From contig OZ018321.1 in NCBI GenBank assembly GCA_963969495.1, forward strand, positions 104,642,066-104,706,065: a stretch of DNA of 64,000 nt, given 5' to 3'. This document shows, in pieces, positions 10,921 through 23,330 of the stretch. How positions within the stretch are numbered: the stretch's first letter is position 1; every line of letters begins with the position of its first letter. A program made the translations under genes and the position numbers. The notes under the pieces are model-generated. The model had not been told where the DNA came from. It made no database searches and saw only the letters and a program-made list of their open reading frames with translations. This stretch comes from Ceratothoa steindachneri (taxonomy: Eukaryota; Arthropoda; Malacostraca; Isopoda; Cymothoidae).

Positions 10921-13729
10921 CAGAGGCAACTCCAGGTCATCAGCTTCACTAGTAGCTCATCACAGATTTCGTATAAGTCACATGTATAAAAGAAGGTAAA
11001 AGACGTAATGCACACCGCAAACTTATACTTGTACTGATAATTTAATAATAAGACAGAAATATAGTTTTAATATAAAAATTACTCACTTGATTTATACATG
11101 AACTCCGGCCATCTTGGTTTGATGGCGAACGCGTATAATATCCTGTCGTGCAGCTCCTTCTTGTGCAAGTCGTTCAAAATGCTTTTCTTGGTGGAAATAT
11201 GAGACAATGAAGACAGCCGTTCTTGGGCCATTGTGCTTCTCAGATATGAGCTGATTCTATCCAATGTTGAGAAACTTATATCATTAGCGACTGATGTTAA
11301 GGGGATGGTCAGCGCTAGCTATGGTATTTGAATGGATTCCAGCATAGCGGAAGTAAACTCGAATTTATATAGTAATTCTAAAATAGAGTTGATTGACTTG
11401 TACTTTTTGGAATCACTGTCAAGATACATATATTTTAGCTCGTTCACTAAGCTCTTACAGTCAAATATATTTTCCCATATATTGCATGGGAAATGAGTTA
11501 GCAAACTCTTCAAACTTATTAACGTCTAGTAATTCATAAAATGCATATTCCTGAATGCCAGATAATCTCTCTCGTAAGGACATTAGAATGTTAGAAATTA
11601 TTTCAAAATAGGTATTTTTGTAATTAATTGTGCACCGATGACTCGTTTTCTAGGACAGCAGCTGTATCGCGCAGAATTTTTTCATAATGTTTGTCGTTAC
11701 GATAACCTTCAACACAATGAATGAAGTCATTTAGTTTAATCTGACTATGCTTTATGTCTAGTCGCTTACACTGTAGGATATCAAAGACTTTTTCAGCCTG
11801 AGAAAGTATGTTATAAAAACAATTAATCAAAAAAATGAAAGTTAAATCATTCGACTTTGCCAATAGATTGTCTGTTTGACAAAGTGTATCTTCATCCCAC
11901 TTTTCACTAGCGTCTGGAATACTTGTCAAGGCATTTTTCAAGTTTTCAGGCAATAGTTTTATGGATGACATAGTTTCACACAGTAATGGAATACTGACAT
12001 TAAACTGCCTGAAAACGATTTTCCACTTGATACTGGATGTAAATTTATTTAATGCGCGTAAATGGGAAAAAAAAACATATTTACTCCACTCACCTTCTCG
12101 GCACTTTTACTCAAGACTAAGTTAAGTTTATGCGTATAACAGTGAATGAAGTGCGCGTTTTTAAATCCTTTATACCTTAGCTTACTCTGTACTCCGTTTA
12201 CCCTTCCCGCCATTACAGATGCTCCGTCGGAAGTCTGGCTCACTCATTTATCTGAAGGAGTTCAACGCCGTTGCGATCGCATCAGCCAGTCTTGTAGCAC
12301 TTTTAACATCAGTGACTTCATAAAATCCTAGAATCTTTCCCATATTTTGTCTTCATATACATATATTATTATGATCAATAGTTGCACATGTACAAACATA
12401 AGCGGAGCTCTATCAACTTCGCTTCTAGTTTCATCAGAGATGACATTTCCAATCGCTTGTATTAGGGCATTTTGTATTGTGCTTGAGACTACTAAAAACT
12501 GTTTCGACCCCTCTTAAGGTAGAAAGGCTAGAAGCAATAGTTCAAGGTAATTTCCTCTAGTAAGGCTGTTACTACCTTCATCATGTCCACGTAAAGGCAA
12601 CTCGTGTTTACACAGGTATAACACTGCATTTATTAACTGCTTTAAATATTGTCTAATTTTTTCAGCTGCTTTGTCATGCCGATCTTTTTCCAGTTTAGCA
12701 GATTCACTAATAGCTGTCACAATATCTTACAGTGCGAAAGTTTTTAAGCTTTGAATAACTACTTAAATGACTCAATGATTCACTAGGATGCTTACAGTCA
12801 CTTAGGATGTTTTTAAAATTATTATAGCCTCCATCTATCCACGACTGATTAGCTTTTGATTGAAACAACAAATATGGCCACCAGTAGAGTTCCTCTGTGA
12901 GGCTACTTGCACAAAGCCGATCAATCTGTTCATACCATCTTATCTGGAATGTTCGAGTTCCAATATTAGTTTTCAATGAAGGAGTCGGCCTACCTTCTAG
13001 AAGAATTTCACGTTTTTATGCAATATTTCTAGCCCTAAATGGCTTATTTTTTATTTTCTAGCACTATGTCTTTCTCCATTTCTAAGTTAGGGGTAAAAAT
13101 AAAGCAAACCTGCAAAACACAACTGATATTTACACACAAACGCATAGAATAACAGCAATCAAATAACAAAAGCGGCGTGTACAACAAACATTAGCCAAAG
13201 ACCGATCTGACTGTCGCCTGTACTGTACTCTTGACAAGAGATGCCAGTGAGTCTTTTACACCTACCATTCTCGTTCGTATTAATCTGAGTTGCTGGATAA
13301 CTTTTCGTTCCTTTAAGAATATTGTAAAACGAAAACCTTTCATAGATTGAAATTTAAATCCTAATCTCTATAGAAATCTATTGTTTCAAGAAAACATTGG
13401 ATTTGAATTACTTTTCATTTTTACGATTACAGATAACAATTCGAGCTGTAACTTCTGAGCCAGAGTCAAGCGCGTGTGAACGATGTCGAGAGAACATCTG
13501 CTACGAATGATATTTTTTTCACAGGGCACCTCTATGATGACCACTAGATGCTGAACGAACATTTATGAACTGCGAATAGGGTCAATAAAAGGAGCCCAAG
13601 TTATTGCCTGCAATTACTTACTTTAAGTCAGTGTTGGAAGAAATAAAATCAGCTTGCAAATACACGTTCACTTTACTAAATTTTTACTCGGGCTAAGCCC
13701 AAACAGCCCGGGTGCTGGAGTCACCACTG
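10921..13729 (-). mobile_element. hAT DNA transposon, both ends and target duplication visible
   Basis: The left end starts CAGAGGCAACTCCAGG. The right end, read on the minus strand, starts CAGTGGTGACTCCAGC. They form short imperfect terminal inverted repeats. The flanks ATACATAC at 10913-10920 and 13730-13737 are an exact 8-bp target-site duplication, the hallmark of hAT elements. The 2809-bp body carries a broken transposase on the minus strand. Parts of further copies lie at 1-420 (right end) and about 54808-55139 (left part). Confidence 0.92.
11079..12976 (-). pseudogene. hAT transposase of the ZMYM1-like type, broken
   Basis: Ordered minus-strand fragments are visible. 12976-12707 has the TTF-type zinc-finger style region (FQIRWYEQ, LYWWPYLLF, W..GG). 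12243-12049 has the catalytic-region block SDGASVMAGRVNGVQSK followed by HCYTHKLNLVLSKS. 11971-11319 is the helical insertion. 11264-11079 ends with the MDRISSYLRSTMAQERLSSL dimerisation block near the C-terminus. This is the arrangement of hAT transposases related to the zinc finger MYM-type 1 family. Stops and frameshifts separate all pieces, so it is dead. Confidence 0.85.
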
Positions 13730-13827
13730 ATACATACATATATGCATTCATAAATAAATACAATGAACATCTGAGTCACCTACGGTGCTTCTGTACACAG
13801 CTAAAGTACAGGGAGGGAAATAATAAT

Positions 13828-13852
13828 AATTAATAATAATAATAATAATAAA
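13828..13852. repeat. (TAA)n microsatellite
   Basis: A short AAT/TAA repeat run between the hAT element and the second solo LTR. Nothing else was recognised between 13738 and 14061. Confidence 0.8.
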
Positions 13853-14061
13853 ATGAAAGAAGAACCAAAGGACATATAAGATTTTAATCTTTGGAACAAT
13901 GGATAAGGTTGGGGCGAACTACGTGATGATACCTGTGTGTGAGGACATTAGTATGCTTAGAAAAGAGATAAATGTTAAGGGTTTCTGAGGATAGTTTGAA
14001 GATGAAGAGGGAATCAAGCCGAGTCGAAAATCTGTTGCATGATATTGTCTGGTTATCTTTG

Positions 14062-15094
14062 TGTCATGTTATGACATTATATTACATCAATACCATATTA
14101 TATCTATGGGGGAGGGACCGATAACTTACAGGTGAACCGACGAAGGGGCGGAACACCGCTAGTTTAGACGGGCTGAAATGCGAGAGGAGAGTGCAACGAG
14201 GTCAGGTAACAAATGGGCAATGGCAAAGCTTAAGGTTATTTAAAGAGGCATGTACAAAAATATAATTTTATTTACATAAAAATAATGAGAGAATTGATGG
14301 CTAAAATTACCTCAGAGAATTAACGGACAAAATCACATCAGTAACGAAAGGGTGAGATTGTAGTTATAAATCACACTATGAAGTTAGAACCTTAGGTATT
14401 ACAGGAGGAAATTATTCAAATGGAGGAGGGATTAACTCAATTGGGTTACTGAAGGGGGTAGGGGGTTGGCTTATGGGTGTCTTCTGCACGTGGTGTGAGG
14501 CCACTCGGAACTTCTGAGCGGGAACTTGAAGTGATGACGGTTCTCCAAAAACAAGGGATGTGGGGGGGGGGTAACTTCCGGTCCAGGGGAGAGTATTTTG
14601 GCCACCCAAAATAAGGGGCGAATGAAGGAGGGCTTCGACACGAGTTGACGAGAGAAGCCAGAAAAATCACTCGGTGGGGATCGTTAAGTGGAATTACCTC
14701 ACTGGCTGGGGCTAATTCCAAATACACAAAATAGTTCAGCTGTCACTTTGCTTTGTTGTTAGCACCTGACTTGGAACTATGCGTAATCTTCTGGGGTCCG
14801 GGCAAGACTTCTCAACTCTGTGTCTCCTCATGGGAGTCAAGCGCTATTTATGTCCGAGGCTCTCTCCGGGGTTAGGGGGTGGTACGCTGGAAACAGCTCT
14901 ACTATCGAATGACCTCGAATCTTCTTGCAGAGGCTATTCTGCCCGTGTAAAAGTGAATCGTGGTGGACACGGTTCTAAGCTACCGCTTGTGGAAGTGGGG
15001 GGGGGGAGGCTTACCAATTTAGGCCTAACCAGGCCTTCGGCAGCGCATGGAGGTTCCGTTCTGCTCAAGAGAGTCCATATAGGGTTCCCTCACA
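14062..15094 (-). repeat. Solo LTR, family A copy 2
   Basis: This is the reverse complement of the family at 2576-3651. On the minus strand it begins TGTGAGGGAACC and ends CATGACA. Its flanks CTTTG (14057-14061) and CTTTG (15095-15099) are an exact 5-bp target-site duplication, which fixes both boundaries. It is complete, with no internal region. The open frames at 14412-15105 are fragments of the LTR, not genes. Confidence 0.93.
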
Positions 15095-15480
15095 CTTTGT
15101 GTTAGTAGTTTTTACGGTTTTTAAGGTTGTTAGTTCAGAGCTGTAGGCCAATGTGAGGTAGCTGTGGTCGGTGCTATTAAGATTTGTATCGTTTGTCTTT
15201 CCGGAGCGGAAATGCATTTTTCTTGGTTCAAGTTGAGTGTCGATTATGAAATTGGGTGAGTAGGACAATGATGGAAAAAAAATTTCGAGGAAATTTTTGC
15301 ATCGAGGAATTGAGGATCACAGATTCTTTATTTAAATAGAAACATAGCTGAGGTTACTGATTTTTTTTTCTGTTGTCACTATGAGCGGAATAAAAGTGAC
15401 TATAAGAGTTTGAGTTAATAGTTTTGTGGTAAATAGTAAATTGTAGAAAAAAGTGAGGTTGCGATGAACGAGGGAGGTTA

Positions 15481-17090
15481 ATAATAATAAATAATAATAA
15501 GTCTTTTGTAATGCGCTCTTTAAGGCTTGAGGCCTTCCCAGAGCGCACGTTGTGCTGAGATGAGAATGGAAATTCAATGGAAATTCGAGAGGGGGAGAAC
15601 GCAATTCTGAAAAGATGCGTTTTCCGGAGATGCCTTAATGTAATAAGAGAGGGAGAACACCCGATTTCAGCAGGAAGAGCATTCCACAACTTAGGGGCGC
15701 AGATTGAGAAGGAGCAGTCCATCATTGAGCAGAGGGATGAACTAGGAATATTTAAAAGAGGTTCATGTGATGACCGAAGGGCCCAAGGGACATGGGGTGT
15801 CGAGAGGGAAGAAGAGAGGTAAGACGGGTCCTTGTTGTTTAGGGCCTTAAATGTGAAGAGAAGTATCTTGAAGTGAGTACGGGATCTGACAGGGAGCTAG
15901 TGCAATTCATGCAGCAAGGGTTTTGAGGTAGAGAAGCGAGGGCGACGGAGGAGAAGCTGGGCGGCATAGTTCTGTACAAGTTGAAGGGGGCGGAGAGAGG
16001 AAGATGGCAGATTCACAAGCAGAGAGTTACAGTAGTCAAGGCGTGAGGTGGTGAAGGCATAAACATCAGTCTCAAGAATTTGGCGATCAAAGTGAGAGCG
16101 AGTGCGAGAGAAGTTACGAACAAAACATAAAGAGGATTTGCTAACATTGCGGATATGAGGCTTGGAGGAGAGATGCTCATTAAAAAAACACCCAGATTCC
16201 TAACGCAGTCAGAGAAAATGGTAGTATTACCGCCCAGAGTAAGCGAGGGAAAGAGAGATTTAGATTTTTTGACAAGAGCAGGGGTGCCGACGTGGAAGAC
16301 CTCAGTTTTGGAGTGATTAAGCCTAAGGAAGTTGGTAGAAAGCCAGTCAGAAATGGAGGAGTAGGCAGCCAGGAGGTCAGTGATAGAGTAGGCAAGAGAC
16401 GTGGGGATGAAGAAACGAAAATTTGAGTGTCATCAGCATAGAGGTGGAAGGATAGACCGAGCTTACGGAGAAGGGAACTAAGAGGGAGATGGTAAATACG
16501 AAATAGTAGAGGACCAAGGACAGAGCCTTATGGCACTCCAAAGCGAATGGTGTAGAGTCGGATGAAACGTCGCCAATCACAACGGATTGGGTACGAGACG
16601 AGAGGTAAGAGCGGAGCCAGTCAAGCACGGTGCCTGATATGCCAAGGAAAGAGTGGAGACGATCAAGTAGGACGGTATGGTCAATAGTATCGAAGGCAGA
16701 GGAGAGGTCGAGTAGAACGAGGATGGAGGCACAACCCCTGTCCGCGGCTCTTTGTAAGCAATCAGACACCTTGAGAAGGGCGGTTTCTGTTGAGTGACCT
16801 GACTTGAAACCAGATTGATATGTTTCATCAATGTTACAGGCCCCTATGTAACTGTTGATGTGTGAAGCAACCACTCTCTCCAGAACCTTAGAGAGGAAAG
16901 GAAGTTGCGAAATCGGGCGATAATTGGAAGGGTCAGTGGGGTTCCGTTGAGGCTTTTTAAGAATCGGACGGATGTGGGCACGTTTGAAGGAAGAGGGAAC
17001 AAGACCAGTTGCAAGTGGAGTGTTGAACAGGTTAAGAAGCGTTGGGAGGATAGCAGGCAGAATTTTACATAACAGTTTAGGCGGAAAAAT
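15481..17090 (-). mobile_element. CR1/L2-like LINE, 5'-truncated
   Basis: Minus-strand RT begins near 17090. The NYRPISQLPFLSKVLERVV block (16960-16870) runs into the open piece 16874-16377 with SGFKSGHSTETALLKV and DLSSAFDTIDHTVLLDRL. After a frameshift come [13 protein letters not shown] and [11 protein letters not shown] (about 16418-16450). The C-terminal block SFSICAPKLWNALPAEI is at 15725-15600. The unit ends in an ATT-type simple repeat at 15481-15500, like the tails of this LINE group. It is dead by frameshifts. Confidence 0.85.
16377..16874 (-). pseudogene. LINE reverse transcriptase, longest open piece
   Basis: This 165-residue open piece holds RT finger and palm blocks up to the end of the SSAFDTIDH region and WLRSYLSSRTQSV. 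It then leaves frame just before the GVPQGS block, so the catalytic YADD is in another frame. The adjoining piece 16395-16180 carries part of the thumb ([16 protein letters not shown], a frameshifted version of the usual block). Confidence 0.8.
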
Positions 17091-17099
17091 GTCTTTTAG

Positions 17100-20000
17100 A
17101 AAATTATTTTCTCATTCTAAGTTTAATTTGATTGATGTATGTAGTGAATTTAGTTTTAAAGAAATTATGTAAATTTTGATTTTCAGAACATAGAAGAAAC
17201 AAATCCTCTATATACTTTAGGGTTTACATTGCATATTTTATAGCTTAATTCTGAGTCCAAATACTTCATAGAAAAACAGCGTAGTACAGTGGATAAGTAT
17301 CTTCCCATGAAAAACATTTATTTGCCTATGTAGAAGTCTGAATACCGCGTACATAAGTGTACGCAGAAATACTCCGACACAAGCTACATGTCCCTTTCGT
17401 ATTTCCAAATGCACCAGCCTCGAATTCTCTATCACTCCTTTTCGCACCATCTTAAACTGCGAGGTCGCTCGAAGGCGTAAAAGAAATATCGTCGGCCCAA
17501 GATGAAAAATAGGTCTTTCGCGCGACGATATAGATATTACGAGAATTCGATTTGCTCTTTGGATTCTTCTCGTGGGTGGAATAAAAGAAAGACTTCTCCC
17601 TGGAATCAGGCAGAAGCCCTTGGACCTACGTCGAGTTTGTGTGAAACTCAATCCACATAAGAAACCGTTCGCCCGCTGCAAGGAAGGATCTTCTCGGGGA
17701 ATTCGTTGTTGCCGTCACGGTACTTGTAGGTGCCAAACTTCTCGCAGTCCCCCTCTCCCTCTTCAGAGTCTGAGGTTACACAGGACCTTCCTCTGCGGAT
17801 AACCCTAGACGTAGCTAGATAATCGGTTTTGGCTACCTACTACAGGAGCCGAATAATCGGACAGGTCCTTTTAGGAAGAAGTTCGATTCAGTCACCCCTT
17901 GGCTCTCCTTCGTGATCCGGCAAAGGATCAGTATATTTTACCGGTCTAGGATTACCCTCTCATTTTGTAACCTCGGACGGCCGGACTAGGTGCGATCATC
18001 GTCCCCAGAAGAAGATCTTCACCGCCCCCCCTTCAAAAATACTTACGAACTCAAAGGTATCGTTAATTGAATTATCCCCTTCCTTAACTTCACTAGTTTA
18101 TTTGTGTACTAGAATCCTTATCCTGAGTCCATACCCTCGAATATTAGAAGTGCTTACTTAATTTAGTGTTTAACTCAATAATAATATTCCCTTCGTTCTG
18201 CCTGGTGTCATTTAGACGCAAACATCCCAGTGAGTAATCTGCAAGTAAACCCCACGAAATTTCGTGCAGACTTATTTATTTAGTGCAAGATTAATCCTAT
18301 TTATATTTATATACGCTGTGTGTGATAGAACGGGTTGAGGCCGCTTAATTTCAACCACTATCACATGTTATTTAAAAACACGATGCTACCCACGTGCATC
18401 TTCGCTTTGAAGTCGGGCGCCTTATCGCAGCCACCTAAGTCAATGTTTAAACAAGGAGGTTTATCTTCCCCCGTCGCCTCATGCGCCGACCTCGCCAGAT
18501 TGAGTTAGGCTTATGGGCAGATAAGGTATTGTTCTCAGGCTCGGCTGTGCATTCCTTTGAAGCCCCCACTCCATTGTCCCCCACGCCAAGGGGATGTCCC
18601 GACTATTTAAATGGAAACTTTACCACTAAGATCAGATTAGAGATCCAGATTTTCTTCGCGAGACATCACTACGGTCCAGTCTCACCTTGTGCACCAAAGG
18701 GCCCTCGACCTCGAGATCCACCATCACTTGTCCAGAAGAACGACAATATCCCTTGAGTGCCAAGGTTCGAGCCTTCGTGACGCCAAGTCCACTAGGCTTC
18801 CCCTGTTGTTCAGAAAAAGAACAACGTTAGAACAGCCATTGTTCTTTTGAGCCCGTTGACAAGAAACGGTTCTCACCCCCCCCTTTGTTGTTCAGAAGAG
18901 AACAACGTAGAACAACCATTGTTTTTCCAGCCCGTTCGCCAAGAAACAACGGTTCTCACCCTTCCCCCTTGTTGTACAGAAGAGAACAACATTAAAACAG
19001 CCATTGTTCTCAAGCCCGTAGACAAGAGACGGTTCTCACCCCCCTTGTTGTTCAGAAGAGAACAACGTAGAACAGCCATTTTTCTTTAAGCCCGTTCGTC
19101 AAGAAATGGTTCTCATTCACAAGACGCCACGTCAGGATCATATATTTCCCCCCCCCTTTGCCTGGAACTCGCCAGCGGACCGAAAATTCCTTCACTTCGC
19201 CTTCCTCTGCACAACAAGTGTATTTACGTAAGCTGAACGTTACCTTTGAGTATTTAACCCTTTTGTCAACTCTATCCTGTGCTTTAAATGGTTTAGCGAA
19301 CCATCCCATCCCTTTAACTTTATATTTGTTTGACCTTTTTTAAATCTCTCTGAATCCTCGGATTAGCTAGATTCCCCATGACCCTTTTCATTCTCTGTTT
19401 ATGTCAATATTTTCCGTTTTGTGTGTTGTTGATAGTTTTTATTAATAAAACTCTATTTTATTAATGATAGCAATATTATTATCCTTGAGCTCAGTTCCAC
19501 TTCTTAAGCATATCGAAGATAAATAATATCGGTCAACCCAGACATCCACGCACTCTAAAGATAATTAAATAAGTTCCCTCAACGAATAGTTATATATGGT
19601 ATATCGTTGAGAGTCCATTCTACGACACTGCGTTTATTTCAAATTCATGTACATTAAAGATTATTTTTGTAATGTGTGTTTAACTAATTTGGACGATCCC
19701 TTGGCAATTATTAAGCAATCCACTCGGCTTAAAACTCATTATTCCACCGACCCGTCCATGGTTGGCTTATACTGAGTGGAGCACACACTCAGGGAATCAT
19801 CATATTAGTTTTAATCAAAAGGGGACGCACCGGGGTTATTCTTATTCACTGGAAGTGGCAAAGCTAGGTGTATTCAATACGCTTCCCCTCCGCTTCACCT
19901 CGGTGCGGTAATAAAATATATGTCCAGGAAGTGGGACTGGGATTACCCACTCACTAAACCCTCGACAGCCTATGATATTTCCCTTCGCACGTCAATATAT

Positions 20001-20210
20001 TATCAAAAGTAAAAATTTTATTAACTTAATGAAAATATCAGGGGGTAGAGGAAAGTTAATGTTGAGTAATGCAAGTTTTCTTTCTTCTACGTATAGTAAG
20101 TTTTCATATTGGAGAACTTTAGAAAATAGGGAATCAGCATCTAAAATGAGTGATTTATATTTGCTGAGGTCTTTTGTTTAAGGTTTTTACTTTACCAATA
20201 AAACCTTCTG
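17100..20210. other. Unclassified repeat-like DNA, no gene seen
   Basis: No open frame shows a domain. The composition is GC-richer between about 17500 and 19000 than in the flanks, in the way LTRs of this genome look, but no TG...CA boundaries or duplications could be fixed. It holds a perfect 14-bp palindrome CACGAAATTTCGTG (18253-18266), an imperfect hairpin at 18319-18364 and the minisatellite listed separately. Confidence 0.45.
18804..19118. repeat. Minisatellite, about 80-bp unit, four copies
   Basis: The phrase TGTTGTTCAGAA (or TGTTGTACAGAA) starts units at 18804, 18886, 18970 and 19046, spaced 82, 84 and 76 bases. Each unit ends with an AAGAAACGGTTCTCACCC-like phrase. Each contains a small inverted pair (GTTGTTC...GAACAAC), so every unit can form a hairpin. 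Confidence 0.9.
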
Positions 20211-20584
20211 AATTAATGAAGAGTTAACCGACAACATATAGAAAAATACAGACTGTGGCATGGAAATGAGCATTCTCCATAAAATATCGGTACAGAGAAA
20301 TGCCCTCGTCAAAGCCAGGGAAATAAATAGTAAAATAAAAGACATTCATTATTGGAGGTATTAAATTTGTACACCCTTCTCTTACTTTTTCAAGCAATAA
20401 TAAATGATTTGTACAAGATAGGAGTGATTTTACTTTCAGGGGCAAAAAGAAATACGATGACTTTTGAAAAAGAACATGGATCAAATTAATCTTATCACCA
20501 AAGAGAAAAAGAAGTGAGAAAACACATAACTCGGGAAAACGGACCATCTTCAGTAGTTCGGCCAAATGGGTGAAGCAATTAAAG

Positions 20585-22560
20585 GTTGCGGTCCTCAATA
20601 CTCGCTTGATTAGAAATAAACTATTAGAAATTAATACTAAGGTAGTGGTTTAAAAATAAGATCTAATTGCAATAACAGAATCAAGGATAAATATAGTCTC
20701 GAGGGACTTCAGAAGTGAATTCGAACTGAAAGAACTCAAGATGTTTAATAAGAACAGGAACGGTCAGATTAGGGGAGTATTAATATTAGATGGAAACAAA
20801 GTTCTCGCACAACTTTTTTTGACAATGATTTACGGCAAAAGAATTCAGAAAACGAAACACTAATGAACAATATAAACACCGTTATTTTCGAGCACCTGCT
20901 TCCAACGAAGGGATAGCTCATGCATGAGTTTGTTTGCTATCGAAATAGTCTCCAACAGCAGTTTTCAGTTCGTCATAATTTGCGAACGTTTTGCCATTCA
21001 AGAAGTTCTGCAGTGCCTGGAATATATGGTTGTCTGTTGACGCCAGGTCGGGCGAGTACGGTAGTTGATGAAGAACTTCCCACTCCAGCTCCAGCAGTTT
21101 TTCACAGGTATGATTTGCAACGTGTGGTCGGGCGTTATCATGGAGAAACATGGCATCAGTCAATTCTAGTAGTTTCTGCGCAATTGCATCTGGCACTCGT
21201 GTCAGTTGTTGACATTAGATTTGAGCGTCAATAGACTGATTGCGTTCCAACATTTCCCACTAAATCACTCCCTTCAGATCCCTTGAGTCACAAACAATAA
21301 GCTTCTTTTGATGTCGGTCGCTTTTGCTTGAAGTTGTCCAGCTTCTTTTGCGTGCCAATTTCGAATGTAAAGACAATTTATCATCTGCAGAAATCACCTT
21401 GTTCAGCCAATCAAAACGACGTTTCTTGTTAAGTAGCGTGATGTAGGCGTCAGTTTACATGGAATATATACGATCAGTTTGTTTACTTTGCCCATTTCCT
21501 TTAAATGAGGCAAAATGGCTGTATGGATGACGCTAAACTTTCCAGCCAGCTCGCGTGATTTCAGATGTGGATCAGCTTTGACACAGGCGCATAAACGGTC
21601 ATTGTCAAGAAGCGAGGGTCGACCACTTCTAGTAGAGAAAGATATTGACAGGAAACTAGCTGTCGTGATGGGAGAATTCAGTTGTGGTAGAACAAATTGG
21701 TCAGCAAAACAAGCAGATAAGGAAGGACAGAAACTTTAGGAGTTTATAAAAAAATAATTTAATAACTCAGTGGGTCACTAAACTGATAAGAGGCAATAAT
21801 ATTCTAGACCTTATACTGCCTACCTATATTAATTTATTATCAAATATATGCGTTAGTGAAAAATCAGAAAACAGTGATTACAACTTAATATATTCATTTA
21901 TCAAAAATACCCAAGTGGAAAGGAAAATACAAAATATTCCAAATTCATTTTAAAAAAGAGAACTAGGGAGCCATGAAAGTTAGCTTAACACATTCTGATA
22001 GCCCTAACAAAGGAATAAATTATGCGTGGACTTCTTTTAAAACTATTTTATGGAAATCAAGCTAAGTTTGGCCAATTAAATCTCGCAAATGTGTTGCAAT
22101 AAAGATCCTAATTGGTTGACTAAGGATATAAAAATTGTAATAAAGGTAAAAAGAGCTACGGTATTTTAAAGACTTGAAGCGAAAAATATAATGTGATCTT
22201 AAAAATATAAAGATAGAATCAACCTTAAAGACTTCAACACTCTATTTAATAATAGGAAAGCAACAAATAACAACATTGAGGCCCTTAAAAGATGACGCAG
22301 GCAAATTCAATTTTGAAGAGTTACGACACCGCCTGCTTACTGAACAATTATTTCATAAGTGTATCTACCAAGGAAGAAACTAAAGTTATACCCAAACGGA
22401 ATATTGTATATAAAGAGACTGAGCCATTAGATAATGTCAGCTGTACTGGTGTAGTGGTAAACAAATTTATTAATAAAATGCATGTGAATAAATCACAACG
22501 GTCGAGATATGTTCTATCCAGGAGTTTTGAAAGAAGAAGCTGCGAGGTACCTATTAAATG
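20585..22560 (+). mobile_element. CR1-like LINE, endonuclease half, with mariner inside
   Basis: Plus-strand remains of a CR1-type endonuclease start LKVAVLNTRLIRNKLLEIN (20585) with LIAITES soon after. They are interrupted by a dead mariner (about 20860-21640). They resume with a GEFSCGRTNW block near 21670, a GNNILDL block near 21800 and an NSDYNL block near 21870. Linker sequence follows, to LNNYFISVSTKEE near 22340. RT proper is missing. Frameshifts occur throughout. Confidence 0.7.
20860..21640 (-). pseudogene. Mariner transposase fossil
   Basis: The open piece 21196-20918 carries FLHDNARPHVA (second catalytic Asp in HDN) and LPYSPDLASTDNHIFQALQNFL (third Asp in STDN). These are spaced as in mariner DD34D enzymes. 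Upstream, around 21610-21480, the minus strand reads GRPSLLDNDRL and HLKEMGKVNKL, the N-terminal and linker blocks of the same protein type. Stops and frameshifts separate them. Clear terminal inverted repeats were not found. Confidence 0.75.
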
Positions 22561-22836
22561 AAATATTGATTTTTGGCCAATCAAAAAGCTAAAAACAACT
22601 TTTCTTATAAAAATTCCTGCGAGTGCTATTAATTTAGACCCAACCAGGAATCTTTTCAGTTTTACGTGCCCGCTTTGCCCGGTAGGAGGGGTAAGCGGAG
22701 AGTGTTCATCATATTTACTGTTCACTTTTTACTCCTACTTTAGATAATAGAGTATGTAAATAGTAAAGATAGAGAAACTAGAGGCACCTTCTCCGTATGG
22801 ATCGCAATGTCTTTTAAGATGCGGACTTTCTTTATA

Positions 22837-22837
22837 A

Positions 22838-22875
<38 letters not shown>

Positions 22876-22879
22876 GCCT

Positions 22880-22913
<34 letters not shown>

Positions 22914-23330
22914 CTCTCTCTCTCTCTATCCATCCTTCTTCACTCTCACTCTCAATTAATATCTAACCCTCCCCCCTCTTCAGTTATCCCCCCTCTATTC
23001 CCCTCTCTCTTCCTCTATCCCTCCCAATCTTTCTCGCTCTCTTTTCTTTTCTTTCCCTCTCTTTACCCCACTCTCTCGACTCACATACACATACACACTC
23101 TCTGTTTCCCCCTCCATCCCTCATTCCCTCCATCCCCCTATCTTCGTTTTTGCTTCCCTCCTTCCCTCCCTCTCTCTCCCTCTTTTATTTTTCCATTTCT
23201 CTCTCCCTCTTTCTACCCTTTCTCTCAACCTCTCTATCAACCGCTCTCTCTTCATCCTTCGCCCTTCTCTCTCAGCTCTCTTACATCCTAATATTAACTT
23301 TTATTATTGCCAATACTTCTCGCTGTTTGT
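22837..23330. repeat. Pyrimidine-rich tract with CT and CTAT microsatellites
   Basis: Almost 500 bases are strongly biased to C and T on the plus strand. It begins with (CT)n and (CTAT)n runs and then passes into irregular CCCT/CTTT sequence. Open frames within it (such as 23150-23332, rich in Ser, Leu and Phe) are products of the bias, not genes. Confidence 0.9.

Noticed and set aside
14446..15105. Open frames of 93 and 108 residues around 14.4-15.1 kb
   Set aside because: They fall inside a solo LTR fixed by an exact 5-bp duplication; the same frames are not kept in the other two LTR copies.
17238..17681. 147-residue minus-strand open frame
   Set aside because: Arg-rich sequence without recognisable motif in a repeat-like region; not supported as a gene.
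20224..20598. 124-residue minus-strand open frame with hydrophobic stretches
   Set aside because: No domain; it lies just before a plus-strand LINE and may be opposite its ORF1 remains.
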